A DNA stretch of 64,000 nucleotides from Streptomyces capitiformicae (GTDB lineage: Bacteria; Actinomycetota; Actinomycetes; Streptomycetales; Streptomycetaceae), in contig NZ_CP022161.1 of assembly GCF_002214185.1 (NCBI RefSeq), positions 1,116,001 to 1,180,000 on the forward strand. The letters run 5' to 3'. The translations under genes and the position numbers were made by a program. The notes under the pieces were generated by a model that worked only from the letters and a program-made list of their open reading frames with translations, searched no databases and was not told the origin of the DNA. Positions 9,626-17,758 of this stretch are shown one piece after another. How positions within the stretch are numbered: the stretch's first letter is position 1; the number at the start of each line of letters is the position of its first letter.

Positions 9626-11041
9626 ATGGCAAAAGCACCCGTTCTCACTCCCCGGGCGGACGACTTCCCGCGCTGGTACCAGGACCTGATCACCAAGGCC
9701 GAACTGGCCGACAACGGGCCGGTGCGCGGCACCATGGTCATCCGACCGTACGGGTACGGGCTGTGGGAGCGGATGCAGCAGGAGATGGACGCCCGGATCA
9801 AGGAGACGGGCACACAGAACGCGTACTTCCCCCTCCTGATCCCGCAGTCGTACCTGACCAGGGAGGCCGAGCACGTCGAGGGCTTCGCGCCCGAGCTGGC
9901 CGTCGTGACGCACGGCGGCGGCAAGGACCTCGAAGAGCCCGCCGTGGTCCGCCCCACCTCCGAGATGATCATCAACGACTACTTCTCGAAGTGGGTGCAG
10001 AGCTACCGCGACCTCCCGCTGCTGATCAACCAGTGGGCGAACGTGGTCCGTTGGGAGCTGCGGCCCCGCCTCTTCCTCCGCACGACCGAGTTCCTGTGGC
10101 AGGAGGGCCACACGGCGCACGCGACGTACGAGGAGGCGCGCGACTTCGCCGCGCACATCCATCGGAAGGTCTACGAGGACTTCATGGTGAACGTCCTCGC
10201 GATGGACGTCGTCCCCGGCCGCAAGACGGTCAAGGAGCGCTTCGCGGGCGCCATCAACACCCTGACGCTCGAAGGCATGATGGGCGACGGCAAGGCCCTC
10301 CAGATGGCCACCAGCCATGAACTGGGCCAGAACTTCGCCAAGGCCTTCCACACCCAGTACCTGTCGAAGGAAGGCAGGCAGGAGCTCGTCTGGCAGACCT
10401 CCTGGGGCTCCACCACCCGCATGATCGGCGCCCTGGTGATGATGCACGGCGACGACAACGGTCTGCGCGTCCCGCCCCGGCTGGCGCACGTCCAGGCCGT
10501 CGTCCTCGCGATCAAGGGCGACGACGCGGTTCTGGCCAAGGTCCGCGAGCTCGGCGACCGGCTCAAGGCCGCGGGCGTACGCGTCCAGGTGGACGACCGC
10601 ACGGACATCCCGTTCGGCCGCCGAGCCGTCGACTGGGAACTCAAGGGCGTCCCCGTACGCATCGAGGTCGGCCCTCGTGACCTGGAGAACAGCACCGCGA
10701 TGCTCGCCCGCCGCATCCCCGGCGGCAAGGAGCCGGTGGCCCTGGACGCCCTTCCGGAGCTGCTGCCGAGGGTCCTCGTGGAGGACCAGGCGCTGCTCCT
10801 GACGCAGTCGCGCGAGCGCCGTGAGTCCCGTACGGCGGAGGTGTCGACGATCGACGAGGCGATCGAGGCCGCCACGGCCGGCGGCTGGGCGCGAATCCCC
10901 TGGTCGACCCTCGGTGAGGACGGCGAGACCAAGCTCGGGGAGCACGCGGTGACCGTACGGTGTCTGGTCGCCGAGGACGGGTCGGTGCCCGACTCCTATG
11001 ACGCACCCGGTAACGTCGCTGTCGTGGCGCGCGCTTACTAG
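9626..11041 (+). CDS. proS: prolyl-tRNA synthetase, archaeal/eukaryotic-like type
   Basis: Charges tRNA-Pro with proline. The 471-residue length, the class II motif 2 region (VVRWELRPRLFLRTTEFLWQ), TSWGSTTRMIGALVMMHGDD and the terminal tyrosine (VARAY) mark the short archaeal/eukaryotic-like ProRS, which lacks the ~180-residue editing insertion of the usual bacterial enzyme. Streptomyces normally also encodes a long bacterial-type ProRS elsewhere, so this may be an extra copy; that cannot be seen here. The gene stands alone, with its own promoter and no obvious ribosome site. An extra synthetase can confer resistance to a proline-mimicking inhibitor, but nothing nearby supports that directly. 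Confidence 0.92.
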   Translation: MAKAPVLTPRADDFPRWYQDLITKAELADNGPVRGTMVIRPYGYGLWERMQQEMDARIKETGTQNAYFPLLIPQSYLTREAEHVEGFAPELAVVTHGGGKDLEEPAVVRPTSEMIINDYFSKWVQSYRDLPLLINQWANVVRWELRPRLFLRTTEFLWQEGHTAHATYEEARDFAAHIHRKVYEDFMVNVLAMDVVPGRKTVKERFAGAINTLTLEGMMGDGKALQMATSHELGQNFAKAFHTQYLSKEGRQELVWQTSWGSTTRMIGALVMMHGDDNGLRVPPRLAHVQAVVLAIKGDDAVLAKVRELGDRLKAAGVRVQVDDRTDIPFGRRAVDWELKGVPVRIEVGPRDLENSTAMLARRIPGGKEPVALDALPELLPRVLVEDQALLLTQSRERRESRTAEVSTIDEAIEAATAGGWARIPWSTLGEDGETKLGEHAVTVRCLVAEDGSVPDSYDAPGNVAVVARAY

Positions 11042-11136
11042 AGCGATCCGTTCCGTCAGGAGAGCGACCGAAACGCCCCTTGCGCACTGACGACCACAGG
11101 TGCCCCGGCGCGCGGACGACGTCTACGTGTCGGGGC

Positions 11137-11154
11137 GTACGTGTTACTACGTAC
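11137..11154. repeat. small inverted repeat downstream of proS
   Basis: GTACGT and ACGTAC flank six bases. The repeat lies in the 259-base gap before the SprT-like gene, near an AT-rich patch at about 11240-11252. It may be an operator or part of a terminator. Confidence 0.3.
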
Positions 11155-11300
11155 CGCCTTGGGAGGAGCTGTGCGGCTTCTCCGCAGATCAGCGCACCCG
11201 CCCTCGTCAGGACGCATCAGCGGCAACTGACGGGTACGTGCAAATTATTTGGGATGGCCCGGAATCGGAACACAGGGGCACTCCGGCTCGTTGCCATTAC

Positions 11301-11897
11301 GTGAGCACGACACAGACACCACCTGTTCTCGCCGCAGAGCTGGCGCAGGCGTGGGCCGACATTCAGCGGTACCACCCCGAGCTGCCGGATCTTGCCGCTC
11401 CCGAGTCCCTGATCGGGGAGTCGTCGTCCGCCTGCGGGCACGAACTCTCCTTCGAGCGACTGCTCCATGAGGCAGTCCACGGCATCGCCGCCGCTCGCGG
11501 AGTCCGCGACACCTCCCGGGCCGGCCGCTACCACAACCGCAGATTCCTCGCGATCGCCGAGGAACTGGGCCTCGACCACCCCGAGGAACCGCACCCCAGC
11601 AGCGGCTTCTCGCTGGTCACGCTCAACCCCGAGGCGAAGCGTCGCTACCGCCCGACCATCGACAGACTGCAGCGCGCGCTCAAGGCCCACACGGCCGCGA
11701 CCTCCGCGGACACGGCCCGCAGCTTCCGGGGCCCGGCCGCCCGCCATGGCTCCTCCGGCGGCGGCGTCCGCGTCAAGGCCGTCTGCGACTGCGGCCGCAA
11801 CGTCCGGGTCGTGCCGTCCGTACTCGCCCAGGCCCCCATCGTCTGCGGCGGCTGCGGAAAGCCGTTCCGGATCCCGGAGGTCGTGGGCGCGGCGTGA
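11301..11897 (+). CDS. SprT-like zinc metalloprotease-fold protein
   Basis: The 198-residue protein has the metalloprotease motif HEAVH (residues 56-60, LLHEAVHGIAAARG), a third likely ligand in RYHNRRF (His78), and a C-terminal zinc ribbon with CDC and CGGC pairs. This is the layout of SprT/Spartan-like proteins. Eukaryotic members cut DNA-protein crosslinks; the bacterial role is not established. The GTG at 11301 is the first start giving similarity, but no clear ribosome site precedes it. An open frame back to 11100 exists and looks spurious. No signal peptide is present, so the protein is cytosolic. Confidence 0.7.
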   Translation: MSTTQTPPVLAAELAQAWADIQRYHPELPDLAAPESLIGESSSACGHELSFERLLHEAVHGIAAARGVRDTSRAGRYHNRRFLAIAEELGLDHPEEPHPSSGFSLVTLNPEAKRRYRPTIDRLQRALKAHTAATSADTARSFRGPAARHGSSGGGVRVKAVCDCGRNVRVVPSVLAQAPIVCGGCGKPFRIPEVVGAA

Positions 11898-12279
11898 CGG
11901 CCGACGAGCTGGGACGACGACTGCTCGTGGCAGCCGTACACAGCTCGTGGGCTCGTGCCAGGCCGCGCTGCGGGGTGTCGCTGTGTCATGCGTAGCTGCG
12001 GGCAGTCGTGCCGCTGGGGCGGCACGGGTGGGCGCAGCGGCACCCCACACGCGCCGGTGAGCGAATCGCTTGGCGCCGGGGGCCGCTCAGCCATGCCCGC
12101 ACGCACCCTCGGGGCAAGCGCGACCTCCAGCGTGTGGCAGAATGGCTAGCTGTACTCGACAGCCGCACAGGACCCCTCTCTCCTCCGGCTGACGCGTCCA
12201 TCGGGCACTCGGGTACCGCAACCCCACGCGGCTTTTCTCGCCGTGCCCAACCACGTCAAATCCAGGAGAACCCACTCCC
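11898..12279. other. rpsP upstream region with a dispersed repeat
   Basis: This is a 382-base non-coding stretch. At 11998-12021 it holds a 24-base sequence that recurs inverted at 24611-24634. The rest should contain the rpsP promoter; the AT-richer motif GGCAGAATGGCTAGCT near 12133-12148 is the best candidate for its -10 region. AGGAG at 12264-12268 serves rpsP. Confidence 0.5.
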
Positions 12280-12699
12280 GTGGCAGTCAAGATCAAGCTG
12301 AAGCGTCTGGGCAAGATCCGTTCGCCTCACTACCGCATCGTCGTCGCCGACTCCCGTACCCGTCGTGACGGCCGTGCGATCGAGGAGATCGGCAAGTACC
12401 ACCCGACGTACAACCCGTCGGTCATCGAGGTCGACGCGGACCGTGTCGCGTACTGGCTGGGTGTCGGCGCGCAGCCGACCGAGCCCGTGCTCGCCATCCT
12501 GAAGAAGACCGGCGACTGGCAGAAGTTCAAGGGCGAGGCCGCCCCGGCGCCGCTCCTCGTCGCCGAGCCGAAGTCCACGCGTCCGTCCTTCGAGGCCCTC
12601 GGCGGCGACGACGAGGGCAAGGGTGAGGCGATCACCCAGAAGAAGAAGGCCGAGAAGAAGGACGAGGCTGCCGCTGAGTCCGAGTCGACCGAGGCCTGA
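12280..12699 (+). CDS. rpsP: 30S ribosomal protein S16
   Basis: Small-subunit protein of 139 residues with the family start [20 protein letters not shown] and [11 protein letters not shown]. The last ~50 residues are a charged E/K/A tail ([16 protein letters not shown]) typical of actinobacteria and absent in E. coli. The GTG at 12280 follows AGGAG by 11 bases. The next gene begins two bases after the stop codon, so the two are co-transcribed. Confidence 0.97.
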   Translation: MAVKIKLKRLGKIRSPHYRIVVADSRTRRDGRAIEEIGKYHPTYNPSVIEVDADRVAYWLGVGAQPTEPVLAILKKTGDWQKFKGEAAPAPLLVAEPKSTRPSFEALGGDDEGKGEAITQKKKAEKKDEAAAESESTEA

Positions 12700-12701
12700 G
12701 C

Positions 12702-12941
12702 ATGCTCGAGGAGGCTCTCGAGCACCTCGTCAAGGGCATCGTCGACTACCCCGACGACGTACAGGTCGCCTCGCGCAACCTGCGTCGCGGGCGCGTCCTC
12801 GAGGTCCGGGTCCACCCCGACGACCTCGGTAAGGTGATCGGCCGCAACGGTCGTACCGCCCGCGCCCTGCGCACCGTCGTGGGCGCCATCGGCGGCCGCG
12901 GTGTCCGTGTCGACCTTGTCGACGTGGACCACGTCCGCTGA
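12702..12941 (+). CDS. khpA: KH-domain RNA-binding protein KhpA
   Basis: This 79-residue single KH-domain protein has the GxxG RNA-grip loop in [16 protein letters not shown]. KhpA proteins bind structured RNAs and are regularly found between rpsP and rimM in Gram-positive genomes. The ATG lies directly after rpsP. It ends well before a strong hairpin that separates it from rimM. Confidence 0.93.
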   Translation: MLEEALEHLVKGIVDYPDDVQVASRNLRRGRVLEVRVHPDDLGKVIGRNGRTARALRTVVGAIGGRGVRVDLVDVDHVR

Positions 12942-12962
12942 CGCCAATCGCAGCACCGGCTC

Positions 12963-12996
12963 GGGCCGGGGAGGGCCTCTGGGCCGTCCCCGGCCC
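12963..12996 (+). terminator. strong hairpin between khpA and rimM
   Basis: A perfect 10-bp stem GGGCCGGGGA / TCCCCGGCCC continues into an inner GGCC/GGCC pairing, with only a few loop bases. It can end the rpsP-khpA transcript or act as a partial terminator tuning rimM-trmD expression. There is no T tract. Confidence 0.65.
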
Positions 12997-13026
12997 GTAG
13001 TCGTTACGACAGGAGAACTTCGAAAA

Positions 13027-13578
13027 GTGCAGCTCGTAGTCGCACGGATCGGCCGCGCCCACGGCATCAAGGGCGAGGTCAGCGTCGAGGTCCGCACCGA
13101 CGAGCCCGAACTGCGGCTCGCGCCCGGCGCAGTGCTCATCACGGATCCTGCCTCGGCAGGCCCGCTCACCATCGAGACCGGCAGGGTGCACAGTGGTCGG
13201 CTGCTGCTGCGCTTCGAAGGGGTCAAGGACCGCAACGCCGCCGAAGCCCTCCGCAACACCCTCCTGATCGCCGAGGTCGACCCGGACGAACTGCCCGAGG
13301 AGGAGGACGAGTACTACGACCACCAGCTGATCGACCTGGACGTCGTCACCGCTGACGGCGCGGAAGTCGGCCGTATCACCGAGATCTCGCACCTGCCCTC
13401 CCAGGACCTCTTCATCGTCGAGCGGCCCGACGGGAGCGAGGTGATGATCCCCTTCGTCCAGGAGATCGTCACCGAGATCGACCTGGAGGAGCAGAGAGCA
13501 GTCATCGCTCCGCCGCCGGGTCTGATCGACGACAAGGCTGAGATCGTCTCCTCGCGGGACGCGGAGGACGAGGCGTAA
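13027..13578 (+). CDS. rimM: 16S rRNA processing protein RimM
   Basis: Assembly factor that matures the 30S head and binds S19. The 183-residue protein has the N-terminal start [20 protein letters not shown] and the PRC-barrel segment [18 protein letters not shown]...[10 protein letters not shown]...IPFVQEIV. The GTG at 13027 has GGAGAA upstream. Its stop shares one base with the trmD start (TAATG), which couples the two. The acidic C-terminal tail is normal. Confidence 0.95.
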   Translation: MQLVVARIGRAHGIKGEVSVEVRTDEPELRLAPGAVLITDPASAGPLTIETGRVHSGRLLLRFEGVKDRNAAEALRNTLLIAEVDPDELPEEEDEYYDHQLIDLDVVTADGAEVGRITEISHLPSQDLFIVERPDGSEVMIPFVQEIVTEIDLEEQRAVIAPPPGLIDDKAEIVSSRDAEDEA

Positions 13579-14411
13579 TGCGGCTCGACGTCGTCACGAT
13601 CTTCCCCGAGTACCTCGAACCCCTCAATGTCTCCCTCGTCGGCAAGGCGCGCGCGCGTGGACAGCTGAATGTGCACGTGCATGATCTGCGCTCCTGGACG
13701 TACGACCGGCACAACACCGTCGACGACACGCCGTACGGCGGTGGCCCGGGCATGGTCATGAAGACCGACCCCTGGGGCGACGCCCTGGACTCCGTCCTCG
13801 CCGACGGCTACGAGACGGGCTCCCTCCGGCCCGCCCTGATCGTCCCCACGCCCAGCGGCCGCCCGTTCACCCAGGAACTCGCCGTCGAACTCTCCGATCG
13901 ACCCTGGCTGGTCTTCACACCGGCGCGCTACGAGGGCATCGACCGCCGGGTGATCGACGAGTACGCCACCCGGATGCCCGTCTACGAGGTGTCCATCGGC
14001 GACTACGTGCTCGCCGGCGGCGAGGCGGCCGTACTTGTCATCACGGAAGCCGTGGCGCGGCTGTTGCCCGGCGTCCTCGGCAACGTGGAGTCCCACCGCG
14101 ACGACTCCTTCGCACCCGGCGCCATGGCCAACCTCCTGGAGGGCCCCGTCTACACGAAGCCGCCCGAGTGGCGTGGCCGTGCCATTCCGGAGGTGCTGCT
14201 CAGCGGTCACCACGGCAAGATCGCGCGCTGGCGCCGGGACGAGGCCCTGAAGCGTACGACCGCCAACCGGCCCGACCTCATAGAGCGTTGCGACCCCAAG
14301 GCCTTCGACAAGAAGGACCGCGAGATGCTCTCCATCCTGGGCTGGGCCCCGGACCCGGAGGGGGAGCCGTACGGCCGATTTTGGCGTCGACTGGACGGCG
14401 TGGAAGAATAG
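13578..14411 (+). CDS. trmD: tRNA (guanine37-N1)-methyltransferase TrmD
   Basis: Methylates G37 of tRNAs reading CNN codons and so prevents +1 frameshifts. The 277-residue SPOUT enzyme has the start [16 protein letters not shown], the loop DDTPYGGGPGMVMK, and knot residues ARYEGIDRRVID...SIGDYVLAGGEAAV. The C-terminal ~30 residues extend beyond the E. coli form. It is translationally coupled to rimM. Confidence 0.97.
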   Translation: MRLDVVTIFPEYLEPLNVSLVGKARARGQLNVHVHDLRSWTYDRHNTVDDTPYGGGPGMVMKTDPWGDALDSVLADGYETGSLRPALIVPTPSGRPFTQELAVELSDRPWLVFTPARYEGIDRRVIDEYATRMPVYEVSIGDYVLAGGEAAVLVITEAVARLLPGVLGNVESHRDDSFAPGAMANLLEGPVYTKPPEWRGRAIPEVLLSGHHGKIARWRRDEALKRTTANRPDLIERCDPKAFDKKDREMLSILGWAPDPEGEPYGRFWRRLDGVEE

Positions 14412-14422
14412 ACCGCTGTTGT

Positions 14423-14464
14423 GCGTCGTCCGGCGTGCGCCCCTGCCACAGGGGGACACGACGC
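14423..14464 (+). promoter_or_regulatory. structured leader before rplS
   Basis: The outer stem GCGTCGT / ACGACGC encloses an inner stem CCCCTG-cca-CAGGGG. The structure lies in the 134-base gap between trmD and rplS. It may be a terminator for trmD or a ribosomal-protein leader; its position alone does not decide which. Confidence 0.4.
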
Positions 14465-14545
14465 CCGCCCCGACCTGGACAGCATCCTCTTGGAACACCT
14501 AGCTCCCGCCTATGACCTGTGGCATGGGCGAAGAAAGCAGACGAA

Positions 14546-14896
14546 ATGTCTCACCTGCTCGACTCCGTCGACTCCGCGTCGCTGCGCAGCGACATCCCGG
14601 CCTTCCGCCCGGGTGACACCGTCAACGTCCACGTCCGCGTCATCGAGGGCAACCGCTCCCGTGTGCAGCAGTTCAAGGGCGTTGTGATCCGCCGCCAGGG
14701 CGCCGGTGTCCGCGAGACCTTCACGGTCCGCAAGGTCTCGTTCTCCGTCGGCGTCGAGCGCACCTTCCCGGTGCACACCCCGATCGTCGAGAAGATCGAG
14801 CTCGTCACCCGCGGTGACGTCCGTCGCGCCAAGCTGTACTACCTGCGCGAGCTGCGCGGCAAGGCGGCGAAGATCAAGGAGAAGCGCGAGAACTGA
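14546..14896 (+). CDS. rplS: 50S ribosomal protein L19
   Basis: Large-subunit protein of 116 residues at the subunit interface. It carries [40 protein letters not shown] and a C-terminal basic tail [18 protein letters not shown] chose the ATG at 14546 (MSHLLDSVD). The frame is open to 14519, but the added MAWAKKADE segment is not part of L19. The ribosome site (GAAAGCAG) is weak. Confidence 0.96.
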   Translation: MSHLLDSVDSASLRSDIPAFRPGDTVNVHVRVIEGNRSRVQQFKGVVIRRQGAGVRETFTVRKVSFSVGVERTFPVHTPIVEKIELVTRGDVRRAKLYYLRELRGKAAKIKEKREN

Positions 14897-14927
14897 GCGC
14901 GCGCTCAGGTGTTCTAGCGGGGCCGGA

Positions 14928-14933
14928 TACGAT
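14928..14933 (+). promoter_or_regulatory. candidate -10 box of sipW
   Basis: TACGAT lies nine bases before the sipW ATG with no ribosome site between, implying a very short leader. It is flanked by GGGGCC / GGCCCC arms, which form a hairpin that could also end the rplS transcript. No good -35 is visible. Confidence 0.4.
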
Positions 14934-14942
14934 CTGGCCCCG

Positions 14943-15689
14943 ATGGACACCGAAGCACAGCAGCACATGGAGCGCGACCGCTCCTCCCGCCCTTCTGAGG
15001 CCGAGCAGGCACCACCCTCGGCTCGCTCCGAGGAGATCTCGGACACAGAGCGGCCGGAGGGACGGTCGCGTTTCGTGTTGCTGGGCAGAACCGCCGACCG
15101 GGTCCCCGGTGGTCGTTACACCCTGACCGTGTTGATCTGCCTGCTTTTTCTGGCGCTCTTCAGGAACTTCGTGATGCAGCCGTTCCAGATTCCCAGCAGC
15201 TCCATGGAGAACTCATTGAGGATCGGGGACCGAGTTCTCGTAAATAAGTTGGCGTACCGTTTTGGTTCTGATCCGCAGCGAGGTGACGTCGTCGTGTTCG
15301 ACGGCACCGGCTACTTCGGGAACGCCGACTACATCAAGCGCGTTGTCGGTGTGGGGGGAGACCGGGTGGTCTGCTGCGACCAGGAGGGGAGGCTTGAGGT
15401 GAACGGCCGGTCGGTCGACGAGTCGTCGTTTCTGTACCCGGGGGACAGCCCGTCGAACGTGCCTTTCGACGTGGTCGTGCCCCAAGGGCGCCTGTTCGTC
15501 CTCGGCGACCACCGCAGCGACTCCAGCGACTCCCGCGACCACTTGGGATCCCCCGGTGGCGGCATGGTCCCCCTCGACTCCGTGATCGGCCGGGCCGACT
15601 GGATCGCCTGGCCCGCCGACCACTGGACCCGGCTGGACCGCCCCGACGCCCACACGCGCGTGCCGGCCGCCGGTGGTGCGCATGGGTAA
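14943..15689 (+). CDS. sipW: type I signal peptidase SipW
   Basis: First of four tandem signal peptidase genes that remove signal peptides outside the membrane. The 248-residue protein has one N-terminal membrane segment (YTLTVLICLLFLALF), catalytic Ser87 in IPSSSMENS and the general base Lys132 in YIKRVVGVGGD. It lacks the C-terminal membrane anchor seen in its three neighbours, as known for SipW of S. lividans. Signature boxes GDHRSDSSDSR and VIGRADWIAWP are present. It overlaps sipX by eight bases. Confidence 0.93.
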   Translation: MDTEAQQHMERDRSSRPSEAEQAPPSARSEEISDTERPEGRSRFVLLGRTADRVPGGRYTLTVLICLLFLALFRNFVMQPFQIPSSSMENSLRIGDRVLVNKLAYRFGSDPQRGDVVVFDGTGYFGNADYIKRVVGVGGDRVVCCDQEGRLEVNGRSVDESSFLYPGDSPSNVPFDVVVPQGRLFVLGDHRSDSSDSRDHLGSPGGGMVPLDSVIGRADWIAWPADHWTRLDRPDAHTRVPAAGGAHG

Positions 15690-16809
15690 CCGTGGCAAAC
15701 CCCGCGGGGCGCCCAGCTCCGCCGCCGACACCCTGCTGCCTACCGGCACCCGACGGGCCGGTGGCGCGGCCCGGCCGAGCCGGGTGGAGCGGCGCAAGCT
15801 CGCCCGCAAGATCAAGCGGCGGCGGCGCCGTTCGGCGGTCAAGGAGATCCCGCTCCTGGTCGGTGTCGCCGTCCTCATCGCGCTCGTCCTGAAGACCTTC
15901 CTCGTCCAGGCCTTCGTGATCCCGTCGGGCTCCATGGAGCAGACGATCCAGATCGGCGACCGCGTCCTCGTCGACAAGCTCACCCCCTGGTTCGGCTCCA
16001 AGCCGACCCGTGGGGACGTCGTCGTCTTCAAGGACCCCGGCGGCTGGCTGGAGGACGAACAGACGACGGCCACGGGGGAAGACCCCATCGTCATCAAGCA
16101 GATCAAGGAAGGTCTGCAGTTCATCGGCCTGCTCCCGTCCGACGACGAGAAGGACCTGATCAAGCGGGTCGTCGCGGTCGGCGGCGACACCGTCAAGTGC
16201 TGTGACGCCCAGGGCCTCGTCACGGTCAACGGCATGCCGCTGAACGAGTCGGCGTACCTCCACCCCGGCAACAAACCGTCCACCCAGCCGTTCGAGGTGA
16301 CCGTCCCTCAGGGCCGCCTCTGGGTCATGGGCGACCACCGGGAGAACTCCGCCGACTCGCGTGCCCACCAGAACGACACATCGAGCACCGCCCAGTACGG
16401 TGGCACGGTCTCCGAGGAGTCCGTCGTCGGCCGGGCCGTGGTGATCGCCTGGCCGGTCGGCCACTGGGGGCAGCTGGAGGAACCGGACACGTTCGCGGCC
16501 GTGCCGAGCGGCACGACCACGGCCCTCGGCGCTTCGCATAGGGTGGCCTCCGCGGATCGAAACGGATTGATCCCCCTCCCGAGCCCTGCGGAACTCCCGC
16601 TCGTTATGGGAGTGGTGGGCCTGCACCGGTTGTGGCGTGGGCGGCGGTACGGCATGAGGAGTGGATGTGGGGGATTTGGCGGTCGGCGCACGATCCGGAC
16701 ACGGTGGTTCCGAGGAACGGCCGGAGCGGCCCGACGAGGCGGGTTCCCCGGCCGCAGAGGACGCCGTGAACGCAGCGAACTCAGAGGGATCCGTGTCCGC
16801 CGGGAGTGA
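15682..16809 (+). CDS. sipX: type I signal peptidase SipX with unusual C-terminal extension
   Basis: A basic N-terminus (RRKLARKIKRRRRRS) precedes membrane segment LLVGVAVLIALVLKTF. Catalytic Ser84 is in IPSGSMEQT and Lys161 in LIKRVVAVGGD. A second, short hydrophobic segment ELPLVMGVVGLHRLW follows the protease domain. The frame then continues for about 50 R/G-rich residues that overlap the sipY coding region in another frame. The family is usually near 320 residues, so 375 is long. The tail could be real or simply the run to the next stop codon. It is translationally coupled to sipW. Confidence 0.9.
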   Translation: MGNRGKPRGAPSSAADTLLPTGTRRAGGAARPSRVERRKLARKIKRRRRRSAVKEIPLLVGVAVLIALVLKTFLVQAFVIPSGSMEQTIQIGDRVLVDKLTPWFGSKPTRGDVVVFKDPGGWLEDEQTTATGEDPIVIKQIKEGLQFIGLLPSDDEKDLIKRVVAVGGDTVKCCDAQGLVTVNGMPLNESAYLHPGNKPSTQPFEVTVPQGRLWVMGDHRENSADSRAHQNDTSSTAQYGGTVSEESVVGRAVVIAWPVGHWGQLEEPDTFAAVPSGTTTALGASHRVASADRNGLIPLPSPAELPLVMGVVGLHRLWRGRRYGMRSGCGGFGGRRTIRTRWFRGTAGAARRGGFPGRRGRRERSELRGIRVRRE

Positions 16810-17677
16810 CTCCCCGGCCGGAGCGGGCAGCGAGGACGGCGGGCACGCCCCCCAGGCCTCGGCCGACGACGGCGACGAGGAACAGAGGCCCAAGAAGAAG
16901 CAGCGTTCCTTCTGGAAGGAACTGCCGATCCTGATCGGTATCGCGCTGGTGCTCGCGCTGCTGATCAAGACCTTCCTGGTGCAGGCGTTCTCCATCCCGT
17001 CGGACTCGATGCAGAACACCCTGCAGGAGGGCGACCGGGTTCTGGTCGACAAGCTCACCCCGTGGTTCGGCTCCGAGCCCGAGCGTGGCGAGGTCGTCGT
17101 CTTCCACGACCCGGCCGGCTGGCTGGAGGGCGAGCCCACCCTGGAGCCCAACCCCGTGCAGCGCGTCCTCGGCTGGATCGGCCTGATGCCGTCCGCCGAG
17201 GAGAAGGACCTCATCAAGCGCGTCATCGGTGTCGCCGGCGACACCGTGGAGTGCAAGGGCACGGGCCCGCTCAAGGTCAACGGCAAGGCGCTCAGCGAGG
17301 AGTCGTACGTGTACCCGGGCAACACCCCGTGCACGGTCGACGACACCGGCGGCCAGTTCAAGGTGAAGGTGCCCGAGGGCAAAATCTGGGTCATGGGCGA
17401 CCACCGGCAGAACTCGCTGGACTCCCGCTACCACCAGAACGACACGAACGGCGGCATGGTCCCCGTGAGCAGCGTCGTCGGCCGCGCCATCGTGGTCGCC
17501 TGGCCGCCCACCCGCTGGTCCACGCTGCCGGTTCCCGACACCTTCGACCAGAACCTGAGCGCCGCCGCCCCAGGAGCACTCGGCCTCGCGGGCGCGGTCC
17601 CGCTGGTGCTGTGGCGCCGCCGCCGCCTCCTCGCCGCCGAGGGCCCGAGGGTTTCTGGCACGGGTACCGCCGGGTAG
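16667..17677 (+). CDS. sipY: type I signal peptidase SipY
   Basis: The 336-residue protein has a long acidic and S/E-rich N-terminus, then membrane segment LPILIGIALVLALLIKTF. Ser114 (IPSDSMQNT) and Lys184 (LIKRVIGVAGD) form the catalytic pair, and the GDHRQNSLDSR box follows. A C-terminal anchor GALGLAGAVPLVLW ends in basic residues. I chose the GTG at 16667, five bases after GAGGAG. A GTG at 16661 is also in frame, and a GTG at 16766 after AGAGGA would nearly remove the overlap with sipX. It is the closest relative of sipX in the window. Confidence 0.9.
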   Translation: MGDLAVGARSGHGGSEERPERPDEAGSPAAEDAVNAANSEGSVSAGSDSPAGAGSEDGGHAPQASADDGDEEQRPKKKQRSFWKELPILIGIALVLALLIKTFLVQAFSIPSDSMQNTLQEGDRVLVDKLTPWFGSEPERGEVVVFHDPAGWLEGEPTLEPNPVQRVLGWIGLMPSAEEKDLIKRVIGVAGDTVECKGTGPLKVNGKALSEESYVYPGNTPCTVDDTGGQFKVKVPEGKIWVMGDHRQNSLDSRYHQNDTNGGMVPVSSVVGRAIVVAWPPTRWSTLPVPDTFDQNLSAAAPGALGLAGAVPLVLWRRRRLLAAEGPRVSGTGTAG

Positions 17678-17758
17678 GGTGCCGTCCCAGATCGCCGATC
17701 TTCCGGCGGCCCGCACCGGGCCCGGACGGTCGAATCTCCGACCTGGGGGAGCACTGGG

